Positions 17,107-27,082 are shown, numbered from the stretch's first letter. The stretch is DNA of 64,000 bases from Pseudopedobacter sp035496935 (GCA_035496935.1 DATJED010000023.1:434001-498000); one strand, 5' to 3'. Made by a program: numbers and translations. Notes: generated by a model not told the origin, from the letters alone.

Positions 17107-19551
17107 TTACCTTTTGTTTTTTACATAAGTATCCAACCAGTTATTCATTTCCCAAAGCATGTGCAATATTGATTCTTTGGCTTTGTAAGTGTGCGTTTCG
17201 GAAGGTAAAAGAACAAGTCTTGAAGTTGCGCCAACACTCTCTAAAGCGCTATAAAATCTTTGGCTTTGAATAGGAAAAGTATCTGGATTATCGTCCGCCT
17301 CGCCATGGATAAGCAATAAAGGCGTTTTAATTTTATCCGCATAAGAAAAAGGCGACATTTTATAATAGAGTTCTGGTGCCTGCCAATACGTTCGTTCCTC
17401 GGCCTGAAAGCCAAAAGGGGTAAGGGTGCTATTATATGCACCACTACGGGCAATACCTGCAGCAAAAAGCTTAGTATGTGCTAAAAGATTAGCGGTCATA
17501 GATGCTCCGTAAGAATCTCCACCTATGGTAATTCGTTTCGGATCGCCAATGCCCATCCCTACAATTTTGTTTACCGCTGCCTCGGCATTTGCTGTCAATT
17601 GCTCAATAAAAGTATCATTAGGTTGGTCGTTACTTTCGCCAACTATTGGCATGTCAACATTATCCATAACGGCGTAGCCTTGCGTTACCCAGTATAACGG
17701 CGAATCCCAAGAAACAGAACTGAAACGATATGGCGAGCCTTTTACCTGACCCGCAGCCGTCACCGTTTTAAATTCCTGCGGATGCGCCCACATTAAAACC
17801 GGCAATCGGCCTCGGGTAGAAATGTAACCTGGTGGCAGGTATAGCATTGCGCTAAGGTTTAGCTTATCGGCTCTTTTATAGCTTAACTTTTGTTTGATAA
17901 TACCAAACAATTGCGGATTTGGATTTTTAAAAAAGGTGAGCTGTTGGGTTTTTCCCCGTTTAAAATCTAAATTAAAGTAGTTTTTAGGTTCAATTACCGA
18001 TTCTCTGCTGATAATTAAATTTTCTTTATTGTCGTAAAAAATAGGGAGTTCGTAAAACGGTGCTCTGGAACGGAAAAGTGTATCGGTAAGTTTAGTTTTT
18101 ACGTTAAACTGAAGCAAAAACGGACGGTCGCCTTGTGGCGATGCACCTTGCGAAATAGAAAAAATATTTACGTTATTAGGATCCGCCGCTCGTCTGATGA
18201 CATTGTATTCCAGCAACAGCACATCGCGGTTATACTGGTTTTTGATTTTTACAAACTCTCCGGGATCAGAATAAGCATCTTCATAATACCTATCCCAAAG
18301 GTTTACGCGGTAGTTGGGATTTCCGGGTTTTATAAATACCCGTCTTTCTCCGCGGGTTTTAAACCAACGCTCGTTTACAAGTGCAATTTGGTCATCGCCC
18401 CAATCAATATGATTAAAACGTAAGTAGCAGTCGGCTAATTTTTTACGGATAACACTTCCTGCTTCCTGAGTATATAAAATGTCCCTGATGATGGCTCTTT
18501 TATTAGGATCGCCCTCATCCTGCGCCTCTACAAAAAACACAGTTTGTGGTTTGTCCGCTCTCCAGGCAAATTCCCTAGGGCCTTTAACAACAGCATCAAA
18601 ACCTTGCGGTAAATTATCGGCTAAGGGAACTATTGCCAGTTCACGGGTTAATTTTCCGTACTTATCCCGGATTTCTATCTTATGAGAAAAATGGTCTATC
18701 GGAACCAGGTGGGAGTATGGTTTTTGGATGATGGAAAGCATTACCAGTTCGCCATCGGGAGAAAAATCAAAGCTTTTATAAATCTCCGGACGGTTAAAAT
18801 TAACGCTTTGCCCATTGAGGTAAACCATTTTTAACTGCGATGTAAAGTAGTATTCAAACACCACTTCGTCTTTAGCATTCGTCAATAAATTTTGATAGGT
18901 ACGGTTTACGGATGCTTGTCCGGTTGATTGCCTAATATTTGGCCCGTTTTCTACATCGTTTAAAACCTGTAACGGCTTTTGCTCTAAAACGCAACTTGCT
19001 AAAATTGCATTGCCATCAGTGGTCCATTTATAAAGCGTACCATAAATATCGTTTAACGTTACATTAGATAGTCGCTTTGCTGTTTTGGAAGCTAAATCGC
19101 CGATCCATAATTGCACCTCGTTTTCTGTGGTAATGCTAAAAGCGATGGCTTTTTCATCAGGCGAAAAACTGACATCTTTTATTTTTGCATCTTTTGGGAT
19201 TCCATCAAATCCAAATTCCTCATCACTTTTAGTGTTTTTTACACTTATGGCAGCGTAGTAATTTGACGCACTGTTACCGTGGTTTTGTGCATTAACCCTT
19301 AAACCGGCTAATTTTAAATAAGGTTTGGTAATTTCGGCGATGGACGGATAGCCAGCGGTTTCCAAAATCAACATGTAGTTTCCGCTTCCGCTAACGATGA
19401 CGGATTTTGAAGCGAAAGCTTCTACAATGTCAACCATGTCTTTAGGAGGTTTCTGATAACCAGAAACCTCTTGAGCCAAAGACAAATTTGTGTTTGCAAT
19501 AAATAGAATGAAAAGGGAATAAGCCCCGATGTTTTTTAGGTTAAACCCCAT
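17107..19551 (-). CDS. S9-family serine peptidase (glutamyl-endopeptidase / prolyl-oligopeptidase type), exported
   Basis: 814 residues. A signal sequence (LFILFIANTNLSLAQE) is followed by a beta-propeller region (about 100-520) and a C-terminal alpha/beta hydrolase. The nucleophile is Ser680 in GGDSYGASM, the aspartate lies in LLIHGEADDNPDTFP and the histidine in LLPSETHTYKAKES, in the S9 order Ser-Asp-His. MWAHPQEFK begins the catalytic domain. The long form with a histidine in ETHTY resembles the plant chloroplast glutamyl endopeptidase group. Presumed periplasmic peptide cleavage. Upstream, 6 bases away, is an M42 aminopeptidase on the same strand, so the two probably work in sequence on peptides. 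Confidence 0.88.
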   Translation of the reverse strand: MGFNLKNIGAYSLFILFIANTNLSLAQEVSGYQKPPKDMVDIVEAFASKSVIVSGSGNYMLILETAGYPSIAEITKPYLKLAGLRVNAQNHGNSASNYYAAISVKNTKSDEEFGFDGIPKDAKIKDVSFSPDEKAIAFSITTENEVQLWIGDLASKTAKRLSNVTLNDIYGTLYKWTTDGNAILASCVLEQKPLQVLNDVENGPNIRQSTGQASVNRTYQNLLTNAKDEVVFEYYFTSQLKMVYLNGQSVNFNRPEIYKSFDFSPDGELVMLSIIQKPYSHLVPIDHFSHKIEIRDKYGKLTRELAIVPLADNLPQGFDAVVKGPREFAWRADKPQTVFFVEAQDEGDPNKRAIIRDILYTQEAGSVIRKKLADCYLRFNHIDWGDDQIALVNERWFKTRGERRVFIKPGNPNYRVNLWDRYYEDAYSDPGEFVKIKNQYNRDVLLLEYNVIRRAADPNNVNIFSISQGASPQGDRPFLLQFNVKTKLTDTLFRSRAPFYELPIFYDNKENLIISRESVIEPKNYFNLDFKRGKTQQLTFFKNPNPQLFGIIKQKLSYKRADKLNLSAMLYLPPGYISTRGRLPVLMWAHPQEFKTVTAAGQVKGSPYRFSSVSWDSPLYWVTQGYAVMDNVDMPIVGESNDQPNDTFIEQLTANAEAAVNKIVGMGIGDPKRITIGGDSYGASMTANLLAHTKLFAAGIARSGAYNSTLTPFGFQAEERTYWQAPELYYKMSPFSYADKIKTPLLLIHGEADDNPDTFPIQSQRFYSALESVGATSRLVLLPSETHTYKAKESILHMLWEMNNWLDTYVKNKR

Positions 19552-19557
19552 TAATTA

Positions 19558-20679
19558 TTATTTGATGTAGCTAAAATCGTGATCTTTTTTAATTGCTAGT
19601 AAAGAATGATAAATTAAACTGATTACGTTATCAACATCTTCTTTATGAATCATTTCTACCGTTGTGTGCATATAACGCAAAGGCAAAGAAATTAGTGCAG
19701 AAACTACACCTTCATTGGAGTAAGCAAAAGCATCAGTATCTGTTCCGGTTGAGCGGGAAGATGCTTGTCTTTGGAAAGGAATGTTGTTTTTCTGAGCCGT
19801 TTCTACCAATAATTTATTGAGGTTAACTTGTACAGCAGGTGCATAAGAAACTACTGGACCTTTACCGCAAGCTAAATCTCCTTGGGTAATTTTGTTGATC
19901 ATTGGCGTAGTGGTATCGTGGGTTACATCGGTAATTATGGCAATATCTGGCTTAATGCGGTGCGCAATCATTTCGGCACCACGTAAACCAATTTCCTCCT
20001 GCACTGCGTTAACAATGTACAAGCCGAAATCCAGTTTTTGTTTGTTCTCTTTTAGTAAACGGGCAACTTCGGCAATCATAAAACCCCCGGCTCTGTTGTC
20101 TAAAGCCCGGCCTACGTAATAACGGTCGTTTAAAACCATAAATTGGTCTTCGTAGGTAATTACGCAACCAACGTGAATGCCTAAATTCTCAACTTCTTCT
20201 TTAGAGGTACAACCGCAATCTAAAAATATGTTTTTGAGTTGCGGTGCCTCCTCTTTTTCACCACCGTGGCGGGTGTGGATTGCAGGCCAACCAAAAACTG
20301 CGGTAACCGGACCATTATCCGTATGGATAACTACGCGTTTTGAAGGCGCAATCTGATGGTCGGAACCACCGTTTCTGATGACGTAGATTAAACCGTCGCT
20401 GGTAATGTAGTTTACAAACCATGAAATTTCATCGGCATGAGCCTCAATAACTACTTTGTATTTTGCTTTTGGATTAATTACCGCAACGGCTGTTCCGTAA
20501 TTATCAACAAAAGTTTCATCAACGTAAGGCTTAATATAATCTAACCAAATTTTTTGTCCTTCCCACTCAAAACCAGTAGGCGAGGGGTTATTGATGTATC
20601 TTTCTAAAAATGATAAGGACTTTTTGTTGACAACCGCAACGTGTTTATGTTCTTTTGGATCTTCTTTTTTCTTAGCCAT
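19558..20679 (-). CDS. M42-family metallo-aminopeptidase
   Basis: 373 residues, cytoplasmic. Zinc ligands of the M42/M20-like fold are visible: VVIEAHADEISWFV (first His), RALDNRAGG (bridging Asp near 195), VQEEIGLRGAEM (catalytic Glu pair), IITDVTHDTT, and a C-terminal RYMHTTVEMIHKED histidine. Members such as FrvX, PepA of lactococci and TET proteases form large hollow dodecamers that trim short peptides from the N-terminus. First gene of a two-gene unit with the S9 peptidase downstream (6-base gap). Confidence 0.9.
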   Translation of the reverse strand: MAKKKEDPKEHKHVAVVNKKSLSFLERYINNPSPTGFEWEGQKIWLDYIKPYVDETFVDNYGTAVAVINPKAKYKVVIEAHADEISWFVNYITSDGLIYVIRNGGSDHQIAPSKRVVIHTDNGPVTAVFGWPAIHTRHGGEKEEAPQLKNIFLDCGCTSKEEVENLGIHVGCVITYEDQFMVLNDRYYVGRALDNRAGGFMIAEVARLLKENKQKLDFGLYIVNAVQEEIGLRGAEMIAHRIKPDIAIITDVTHDTTTPMINKITQGDLACGKGPVVSYAPAVQVNLNKLLVETAQKNNIPFQRQASSRSTGTDTDAFAYSNEGVVSALISLPLRYMHTTVEMIHKEDVDNVISLIYHSLLAIKKDHDFSYIK

Positions 20680-21108
20680 TATATTATTTGATTATAGATT
20701 TTTAGCAAATATAAAAAACCTGAGACAAGCTTCGGCTCATTTAAAGGTTTTCCTTTTTATTAGGATTTTTGTTCATTGAATTTTTGATCTGATTTATCGG
20801 GTGACTTCCGTCAGATAGCTGTCATTTGGTTATCCAGATAACTTTTCAGGTTCAAAAATCGACAAGCAGGAAAGATATTGCTAATTATTGAAATCTGTTC
20901 TCGAAAATAATTCTTATCGTTATTACCTGTAATTACAAACATAGAATGACGAGAGAAACTGAAGGCTTTTACAAAAAAAGCCGATATTATCACTGTATCG
21001 TAACAAAATAAAACCCTTTTGCTTAATCTAGAAATAATTTACCGATATTAAATTTGTGACTGAGGCATTCAGATTTATGTTTAGGCGCTCAGATAAAATC
21101 CATTTGTT
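20680..21108. other. Gap of 429 bases with a dispersed repeat and the AMP nucleosidase promoter
   Basis: No convincing gene. A short repeat at about 20900-20955 is shared with 37121-37187 next to the IS110 element (the stretch TAATTCTTATCGTTATTAC and the following AATTACAAACATAG...ATGACG). At 21049-21056 TAAATTTG matches the -7 box and could drive the AMP nucleosidase gene. Confidence 0.55.
20900..20955. repeat. Short dispersed repeat shared with the IS110 flank
   Basis: Nearly identical to 37121-37187 over about 50 bases, with both copies in the same orientation. Both contain TAATTCTTATCGTTATTAC followed by AATTACAAACATAG and ATGACG. Confidence 0.7.
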
Positions 21109-21963
21109 ATGAATGAAGAAAAAGATGTTAAAAAAGAACATGTTAACACCCCTAAAAGGGAAGTAAAAAGCGCTATAAAAAAGGGCTTAAAGTCCAAGGA
21201 TGATATAGTGGCCAATTGGTTGCCGAGGTACACGGGAAGAACTTTGGAAGAGTTTGGCGAGTATATTCTGCTCACCAACTTTTCGAGGTATGTGCAGCTT
21301 TTTGCCGAATTGAACGATGACGCACCAATATATGGATTAGATAAACCGATGCAAAGCGTTACGGCAAACGGAATCACGATTATCAACTTTGGAATGGGTA
21401 GTCCGCTAGCCGCTACCATGATGGACTTATTAACAGCCATTAAACCAAAAGCTGTGTTGTTTTTAGGGAAATGTGGTGGCTTAAAAAGGAAAAACGAAAT
21501 TGGTGATTTAATTTTGCCAATTGCCGCCATTAGGGGCGAAGGAACATCAAACGATTACCTGCACCCGGAAGTTCCCGCTCTACCAGCCTTTGCTTTACAG
21601 AAAGCTATTTCAACAACAATTAGAGACCACTCAAGAGATTATTGGACCGGGACGGTTTACACCACAAACCGACGGGTTTGGGAGCATGATAAAGATTTTA
21701 AAAAATATTTGAAAGAACTACGGGCAATGGCCATTGATATGGAAACGGCGACTGTTTTTGTTACTGGTTTTGCTAATAAAATACCCACTGGCGCTTTACT
21801 TTTAGTATCTGACCAACCCATGATTCCGGAAGGTGTTAAAACTGCCGAAGGTGATTCCTCTAAATCATCTGCAGACCATGTGGAGACGCATCTGAAAATT
21901 GGAATTGACTCGCTTAAACAACTGATAAACAACGGAAAAACTGTTAAGCATTTGAAGTTTTAA
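21109..21963 (+). CDS. amn: AMP nucleosidase
   Basis: 284 residues. The phosphorylase-superfamily core has NGITIINFGMGSPLAATMMDLL, PKAVLFLGKCGGLKRKNEIGD, VYTTNRRVWEHDKDF and AIDMETATVFVTGFANKIP, then LLLVSDQPMIPEGVKT. This is the short Bacteroidota form lacking the N-terminal regulatory domain of the 484-residue E. coli Amn. It hydrolyses AMP to adenine and ribose 5-phosphate and so helps set the adenylate pool. The lysine-rich first 35 residues are poorly conserved. Stands alone; followed by a hairpin and a REP-like palindrome. Confidence 0.88.
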   Translation: MNEEKDVKKEHVNTPKREVKSAIKKGLKSKDDIVANWLPRYTGRTLEEFGEYILLTNFSRYVQLFAELNDDAPIYGLDKPMQSVTANGITIINFGMGSPLAATMMDLLTAIKPKAVLFLGKCGGLKRKNEIGDLILPIAAIRGEGTSNDYLHPEVPALPAFALQKAISTTIRDHSRDYWTGTVYTTNRRVWEHDKDFKKYLKELRAMAIDMETATVFVTGFANKIPTGALLLVSDQPMIPEGVKTAEGDSSKSSADHVETHLKIGIDSLKQLINNGKTVKHLKF

Positions 21964-21975
21964 TTAGTTATGGAA

Positions 21976-22001
21976 GCAGGGTCTTCTACGAAAGACCCTG
22001 C
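21976..22001 (+). terminator. Hairpin after the AMP nucleosidase gene
   Basis: GCAGGGTCTT and AAGACCCTGC form a 10-base stem with a 6-base loop, 13 bases after the stop. No T run follows, so it may stabilise the 3' end more than terminate. Confidence 0.5.
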
Positions 22002-22059
22002 GTGGACTGAAAGTTTTAGCATGCGACTAAATTACGATATAATTGTTAAACCATATTAA

Positions 22060-22080
22060 GCGCTCGTTGCAAACGAGCGC
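22060..22080. repeat. REP-like palindrome with TTGCAAA core
   Basis: GCGCTCGTT - GCA - AACGAGCGC, a perfect 9-base stem with 3-base loop. The same core occurs at 27156-27176 and 27223-27243, and a related one at 14302 and 14350. Confidence 0.8.
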
Positions 22081-22132
22081 AATAAAGCTCAACATAACGC
22101 GATGAGAAGCATTTGGCTTTTTGCTTTTAGCC

Positions 22133-23179
22133 TTAGGCATTAGCCGAATAATGCTTTTCAGGTAGTTCCCGTAGTTTTTTTGCGGCTTGTTCGGCAGTGA
22201 TATCCCGTTGCGGGTTGGCCATCATCTCGTAACCTACCATAAACTTTTTCACCGTTGCCGAACGTAACAATGGCGGATAAAAATGCATGTGCCAGTGCCA
22301 TTCGGGATGGTCGCCGTCATTTGCTGGTGCTTGGTGGATTCCAGAAGAATAAGGGAAAGAAGTTTCAAAAAGATTGTCGTACTTAATGGTTAAAGCTTTC
22401 AAAATTTCAGCTAAAGCTTGTGTTTCTTCCGTTGTAAATTCATGGGTGTACTGTACATGTCTTTTGCTTACAACCATGGTTTCGTAAGGCCAAACCGCCC
22501 AAAAGGGAACCAAAGCTACAAAGTGCTCATTTTCTACAACAACACGTTCTTTAGTCTTTTCTTCCTCAGCCAAATAGGCAGTTAATAAACTTTGCTTGTT
22601 TTCCTGATAGTATTTGGCAAACTGAAGTGTTTCTTTGGCTGGTTCAACCGGAATACTGCTTTGTGCCCAAATTTGCCCGTGAGGGTGTGGGTTGCTACAG
22701 CCCATAATATCTCCCTTATTCTCGAAAATCTGAATGTATTTTATCCATTCATTTTTGCTCAGTTCCTGAAACTCATTTTTCCAAAGATCAATGACCTGTA
22801 CGATATCCGATACCTCCATTTGAGGTAAGGTTAAATCATGTCGCGGAGAAAAGCAGATTACTCGACAAATACCTTTTTCACTTTTTGCCTGTAGTAGTCC
22901 GTTAGCATTTAAACCACCATCGGGCGTATCTTTTAATAAAGATGAAAAATCATTGGTAAAAGCATAAGGAGCGGTATATTTTGGATTAACGGTTCCGTCG
23001 GACCGGGTATTACCGGGGCATAGGTAACATTTTTCATCGTAGCTTGAGCGCTGTGTATTTGCGGGCGCTTCCACTTTTCCTTGCCACGGTCTTTTTGTAC
23101 GGTGCGGAGAAACTAAAATCCAATCGCCGGTTAAAATGTTTAATCTTTTATGTGGGTGTTCTTCGAAATTAAATTCCAT
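22133..23179 (-). CDS. galT: Galactose-1-phosphate uridylyltransferase
   Basis: 348 residues, HIT-superfamily Leloir enzyme. KCYLCPGNTRSDG holds the structural zinc cysteines (about 51-54). GCSNPHPHGQIWAQSSIP is the catalytic HPHGQ motif, its middle His forming the uridylyl-enzyme intermediate. HPEWHWHMHFYPPLLRS is the C-terminal metal-binding block. It exchanges UMP between UDP-glucose and galactose 1-phosphate. galK lies 137 bases upstream on the same strand and the pair should form the galactose operon, with an AraC-type regulator divergent behind it. Confidence 0.96.
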   Translation of the reverse strand: MEFNFEEHPHKRLNILTGDWILVSPHRTKRPWQGKVEAPANTQRSSYDEKCYLCPGNTRSDGTVNPKYTAPYAFTNDFSSLLKDTPDGGLNANGLLQAKSEKGICRVICFSPRHDLTLPQMEVSDIVQVIDLWKNEFQELSKNEWIKYIQIFENKGDIMGCSNPHPHGQIWAQSSIPVEPAKETLQFAKYYQENKQSLLTAYLAEEEKTKERVVVENEHFVALVPFWAVWPYETMVVSKRHVQYTHEFTTEETQALAEILKALTIKYDNLFETSFPYSSGIHQAPANDGDHPEWHWHMHFYPPLLRSATVKKFMVGYEMMANPQRDITAEQAAKKLRELPEKHYSANA

Positions 23180-23229
23180 GTCGTATTGTTAGTCATTATA
23201 TAAGACTAAGGTGTTTTTATTCTAAAAAT

Positions 23230-23312
23230 CAATTGACTAAAGCTTTTAGCGCAGACTAAATAGTCCGTACTTTTAACTTTCTACTTTTACATTACACTTT
23301 TTACTTTTTACT
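23230..23312. repeat. Degenerate low-complexity tract between galK and galT
   Basis: Imperfect reiterations of CTTTTTACTTT-like units; the complementary AAAGTAAAAAGTG type occurs at 32116-32190. No coding signal. Confidence 0.5.
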
Positions 23313-23316
23313 TTGA

Positions 23317-24474
23317 CTACGCTACAATGTGCGTTCCTTCTTCAATTTGCGTGATGTAAACATTCATTCCAATGTTCATTTTATTAAAATAAGCTTCTTT
23401 AATGCGCTGTACAATTCCTTCCAATTGATCTTCTTTAACCAAAGAAATTACACAGCCACCGAAACCACCGCCCATCATTCTTGCACCTAAAATTCCTTCT
23501 TCTTTTTTGGTACAGGAAACTATAAAATCAAGCTCGGGACAGCTTACCTCGTAAAGTTCGCTTAAACCTGTATGGGTTTCGTACATCTTTTGCCCAAAAT
23601 CAGTAATCTTATTTTCCTTTAAATCTTTACAAGCGGCCAATAAGCGGTTGTTTTCCTCCACCACGTATTTACACCTATCGTAAATATCACTGCTTTCACC
23701 AGCTAAGCATTCCTCCACCATTTCAATAGTTGCATCTCTTAGGGTTTTCACTTCCGGATATTTCTTTTGGATGATAGAAACACCTTCACTGCATTGGCTG
23801 GTTCTAACATTATATTCAGAAGAAGCTAGGGAGTGTTTCACCATCGAATCGAACAAAACAATTTTAATTCCTTCCAGTTCAAAAGGTACATACTCATATT
23901 CCAATGAGCGGCAATCCAGCTTTACAACATGACCTTTTTTACCAAAAACACTCGCAAACTGATCCATAATGCCACAGTTTACGCCAACAAATTCGTTTTC
24001 AGCTTTTTGCGCCAGTTTTACCATCTGCATTTTCTCAAGCTCCAAACCGAAAATCTGGTTTAAACCGAAAATAGTAGCACATTCTAAGGCTGCAGAAGAC
24101 GACATCCCAGCACCTAGAGGCACATCACCGGAAATAACGGCATTAAAACCGCCAACATGTTTGTTTATTTTTTGCAGTTGTTCAACAATACAGATCACGT
24201 AATTAGGCCAGCCTTTATCAGAATAGCTCAGTTTTGACACTTCGGTTGTGTATGATTCATCCAGATCTGCGGCTACTACAAAAATGGTGTTATCCTCTCT
24301 TTTTGAAAGAGCGATATAAGCCGCTTTGTTTATCGCCGCTGGCAGCACAAAACCCATGTTATAGTCGGTATGCTCGCCAATTAAGTTTACCCGGCCAGGG
24401 GAACAAATCACTAAAGGCTCTTCATTAAATGTTTTAAGAAAAATGCTTTTTACAAGACTTTGCGGATCTCTCAT
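23317..24474 (-). CDS. galK: Galactokinase
   Basis: 385 residues, GHMP kinase. SPGRVNLIGEHTDYNMGFVLP is the galactokinase signature near residue 25. GDVPLGAGMSSSAALECAT (about 115-133) is the ATP-binding GHMP loop. NCGIMDQFASVFG contains the catalytic aspartate, and GARMMGGGFGGCVISLV is the C-terminal motif. It phosphorylates alpha-D-galactose at C1, the first committed step of the Leloir pathway; the product is used by galT downstream. The AraC-family regulator 157 bases away is transcribed divergently and is the likely regulator. Confidence 0.96.
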   Translation of the reverse strand: MRDPQSLVKSIFLKTFNEEPLVICSPGRVNLIGEHTDYNMGFVLPAAINKAAYIALSKREDNTIFVVAADLDESYTTEVSKLSYSDKGWPNYVICIVEQLQKINKHVGGFNAVISGDVPLGAGMSSSAALECATIFGLNQIFGLELEKMQMVKLAQKAENEFVGVNCGIMDQFASVFGKKGHVVKLDCRSLEYEYVPFELEGIKIVLFDSMVKHSLASSEYNVRTSQCSEGVSIIQKKYPEVKTLRDATIEMVEECLAGESSDIYDRCKYVVEENNRLLAACKDLKENKITDFGQKMYETHTGLSELYEVSCPELDFIVSCTKKEEGILGARMMGGGFGGCVISLVKEDQLEGIVQRIKEAYFNKMNIGMNVYITQIEEGTHIVA

Positions 24475-24631
24475 TATGTAAATTTGTTAGTTGGTTTAAA
24501 TGGTTGATTGTAGATTATAGTGCAATTAATGAGCGCAAGGTATTACATGGCAAAAATAAAAAAGTAGATTATATTATGATAACGTTGGATAATTTTATGC
24601 AATTTTATCGTATAATTACTGTATTTATATA

Positions 24632-25522
24632 ATGGCAAAAAAGAAACAGGGTTTTGCAGGGCAACGTTTAATTGAGCTTTCAAAAGATGTTATTGATAGT
24701 TATTGCATAAAATATCCGTCGTCTAAAAACGGCTTTTTTACAAGAGTCGGCTTTTTTCCGGATGCCAAATACCAGTTTATTGAAGAAAACGATGGGCGAG
24801 AGGAATACGTACTAATTTACTGCGTAAAAGGTTACGGCGTTGCGGTAATTAATCATAAGATTTTTCATATCTCACCAGGCGATTTCTTTCTGATTCCGGC
24901 ACATACACCGTTTTCCTACTATGCCGATAAAATTAAACCCTGGACAATTTATTGGTTTTTTTTCAAGGGCGACGCGATTCAGGAAATTGCGGATTTATTT
25001 ATCAAATCTGCTAACTCGTATAAAGGCTATTTGCCGTATAATGAGGAACGTGTTAAATTGTTTAACCGTATTTATAGGTGTTTGGAACAAGGTTATGGTC
25101 AAGAAAACTTGGTTATTATTAATATGTGCCTGCTTAATTTAATATCGTCATTTGTGTTAATTACCGCTGACAGCAAAGGCCGGCCAGATAAACTTCAGCT
25201 TTTGGTAAATAGCAGCATCCAGTTTATGAAAGAGCATACAGAAGGCAACCTTAATCTTACAGAAATCGCCGGAAATGTAAATCTATCGGTATCTCATTTC
25301 TCGTCGATTTTTAAGCGGATAACGGGTATTTCGCCCATGACTTATTATAACGATATTAAAATACAAAAAGCTTGCGAATATTTAAAATACAGCAATACTT
25401 TGGTGAAAGAAATATCTTATAAATTAGGGATTTTTGATGTTCATTACTTCTCAAGACTGTTTGCTAAGACGATGGGAGTTACACCACTAAAATTTAGGGC
25501 GCAGAACAAGTTAATAGGCTAA
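24632..25522 (+). CDS. AraC-family transcriptional regulator, probable galactose regulator
   Basis: 296 residues. The N-terminal half is a cupin-like ligand domain (about 30-150: EYVLIYCVKGYGVAVINHKIFHISPGDFFLIPAHTPF). The C-terminal two-helix-turn-helix DNA-binding unit (about 195-290) has NLTEIAGNVNLSVSHFSSIFKRITGISPMTYYN and VKEISYKLGIFDVHYFSRLFAKTMGVTPLKFR. Divergent from galK with a 157-base shared control region, which strongly suggests that it senses galactose or a derivative; this is inference from position. Confidence 0.88.
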   Translation: MAKKKQGFAGQRLIELSKDVIDSYCIKYPSSKNGFFTRVGFFPDAKYQFIEENDGREEYVLIYCVKGYGVAVINHKIFHISPGDFFLIPAHTPFSYYADKIKPWTIYWFFFKGDAIQEIADLFIKSANSYKGYLPYNEERVKLFNRIYRCLEQGYGQENLVIINMCLLNLISSFVLITADSKGRPDKLQLLVNSSIQFMKEHTEGNLNLTEIAGNVNLSVSHFSSIFKRITGISPMTYYNDIKIQKACEYLKYSNTLVKEISYKLGIFDVHYFSRLFAKTMGVTPLKFRAQNKLIG

Positions 25523-25707
25523 ATTTTTTGGAGCCGAATTGAATCTTGCGAAAAATTAGCAGCAAAATACCGATTGTTCCTTCTTTGAATTAAAGTTTCC
25601 GAACAATTGCTGTTTGCTTTTGTTTAATTTTTGTTAAAAAACCATTTAAAACATAAAATAAAGCAGATTTATTTGATTTTTGATGATAAGTTATTCACAT
25701 AAATATT

Positions 25708-25715
25708 TAAATTTG
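25708..25715 (+). promoter_or_regulatory. -7 box (TAAATTTG) for citrate synthase
   Basis: Matches TAnnTTTG, 22 bases before the ATG. A TTTTTG at 25677-25682 is a possible -33 but the 25-base spacer is long. Confidence 0.4.
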
Positions 25716-25737
25716 TGGCAAAGCGAAAAATTACTAT

Positions 25738-27024
25738 ATGTCAGAAACTGCAGAACTTAATTTAAACGGAAAAACGTACAGTTTACCAATTGTTGAAGGT
25801 ACCGAAAACGAAAAAGCTATAGATATAGCTAAACTTAGAGATCAAACAGGTTATGTGACATTAGATAGTGGCTTTAAAAATACCGGTGCTACCAAAAGTG
25901 CTATCACTTTTTTAGATGGCGAAAAAGGTATTTTAAAATACAGAGGTTACGCAATTGAGCAATTGGCAGAAAAATCGACTTTTTTAGAAGTTGCTTATTT
26001 GCTGATTTACGGCTCTTTACCAAACCAAACGCAGATACAGGATTTTCAGCATCAGATTAGTCGCCATACTTTGGTGCATGAAGATATGAAGAAGTTTTTT
26101 GATGGCTTTCCGTCAAAATCGCATCCAATGGGGCAATTGTCCTCTTTGGTTTGCTCTTTATCAGCATTTTATCCAGAATCTTTAGATCCACACGCAACAA
26201 AAGAAGAGTTTGATTTAACAATTATCAAACTGTTAGCTAAAATGGCAACTATTGTTTCCTGGATATATAAAAAATCATTAGGTCATCCGGTTATTTACCC
26301 GAAAAACAAATTGGATTACGTGACCAACTTCTTAAACATGACTTTTGGTCAGCGTACAGAGGAAGTTGTTATTGATGATGTTGTTGTGGATGCAATGAAC
26401 AAATTGTTGATTTTGCATGCAGACCACGAGCAAAACTGCTCAACATCTACCGTAAGAATTGTTGGTTCATCTGATTGTAATTTATACGCATCTATATCCG
26501 CAGGATGTTCTGCACTTTGGGGTCCGCTTCATGGTGGTGCAAACCAAGCAGTGATAGAGATGCTGGAGAAAATAAAAAATGACGGTGGCGATGTTGACAA
26601 ATGGGTTAACAAAGCAAAAGATAAAAATGATTCTTTCAGGCTGATGGGCTTTGGACACCGGGTTTATAAAAACTTTGATCCAAGAGCAAAAATCATTAAA
26701 AAAGCTTGTGATGATATTTTAGCAAAATTAGGCATTAACGATCCTGTTTTGGATATCGCTAAAAGACTGGAAGAGGTTGCGTTAAGCGATCCGTACTTTG
26801 TAGAAAGAAAATTATACCCTAATGTCGACTTTTACTCTGGTATTATTTACAGAGCCTTAGGTTTCCCAACAGAAATGTTTACGGTATTGTTTGCTTTAGG
26901 CCGTTTACCGGGATGGATTGCCCAGTGGAAAGAAATGAGAGAAAACGGTGACCCGATAGGTCGTCCTCGTCAAATTTACGTTGGCGAAAATGACAGGGAA
27001 TACGTGGAAATGAGTAATAGATAA
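25738..27024 (+). CDS. gltA: Citrate synthase (type II)
   Basis: 428 residues, same length as the hexameric Gram-negative enzyme. ILKYRGYAIEQLAEKSTFLEVAYLL starts the catalytic part, LHADHEQNCSTSTVR and GPLHGGANQAVIEML contain the oxaloacetate-binding histidines, and GFGHRVYKNFDPRAK the third. The catalytic aspartate lies in NVDFYSGIIYRALGFP. It condenses acetyl-CoA with oxaloacetate to start the TCA cycle. Monocistronic, with its own promoter and a strong terminator. Confidence 0.97.
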   Translation: MSETAELNLNGKTYSLPIVEGTENEKAIDIAKLRDQTGYVTLDSGFKNTGATKSAITFLDGEKGILKYRGYAIEQLAEKSTFLEVAYLLIYGSLPNQTQIQDFQHQISRHTLVHEDMKKFFDGFPSKSHPMGQLSSLVCSLSAFYPESLDPHATKEEFDLTIIKLLAKMATIVSWIYKKSLGHPVIYPKNKLDYVTNFLNMTFGQRTEEVVIDDVVVDAMNKLLILHADHEQNCSTSTVRIVGSSDCNLYASISAGCSALWGPLHGGANQAVIEMLEKIKNDGGDVDKWVNKAKDKNDSFRLMGFGHRVYKNFDPRAKIIKKACDDILAKLGINDPVLDIAKRLEEVALSDPYFVERKLYPNVDFYSGIIYRALGFPTEMFTVLFALGRLPGWIAQWKEMRENGDPIGRPRQIYVGENDREYVEMSNR

Positions 27025-27044
27025 ATATTTATCTGGCATATATT

Positions 27045-27082
27045 AAAAGTCCCTTTTCTTAATTGAAAAGGGACTTTTTTTT
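27045..27082 (+). terminator. Terminator of citrate synthase
   Basis: AGTCCCTTTTC and GAAAAGGGACT enclose TTAATT and are followed by eight T, about 20 bases past the stop. Confidence 0.93.

Noticed and set aside
21081..21530. 149-codon frame opposite the AMP nucleosidase start
   Set aside because: Shadow of amn; would need transcription through the amn promoter.
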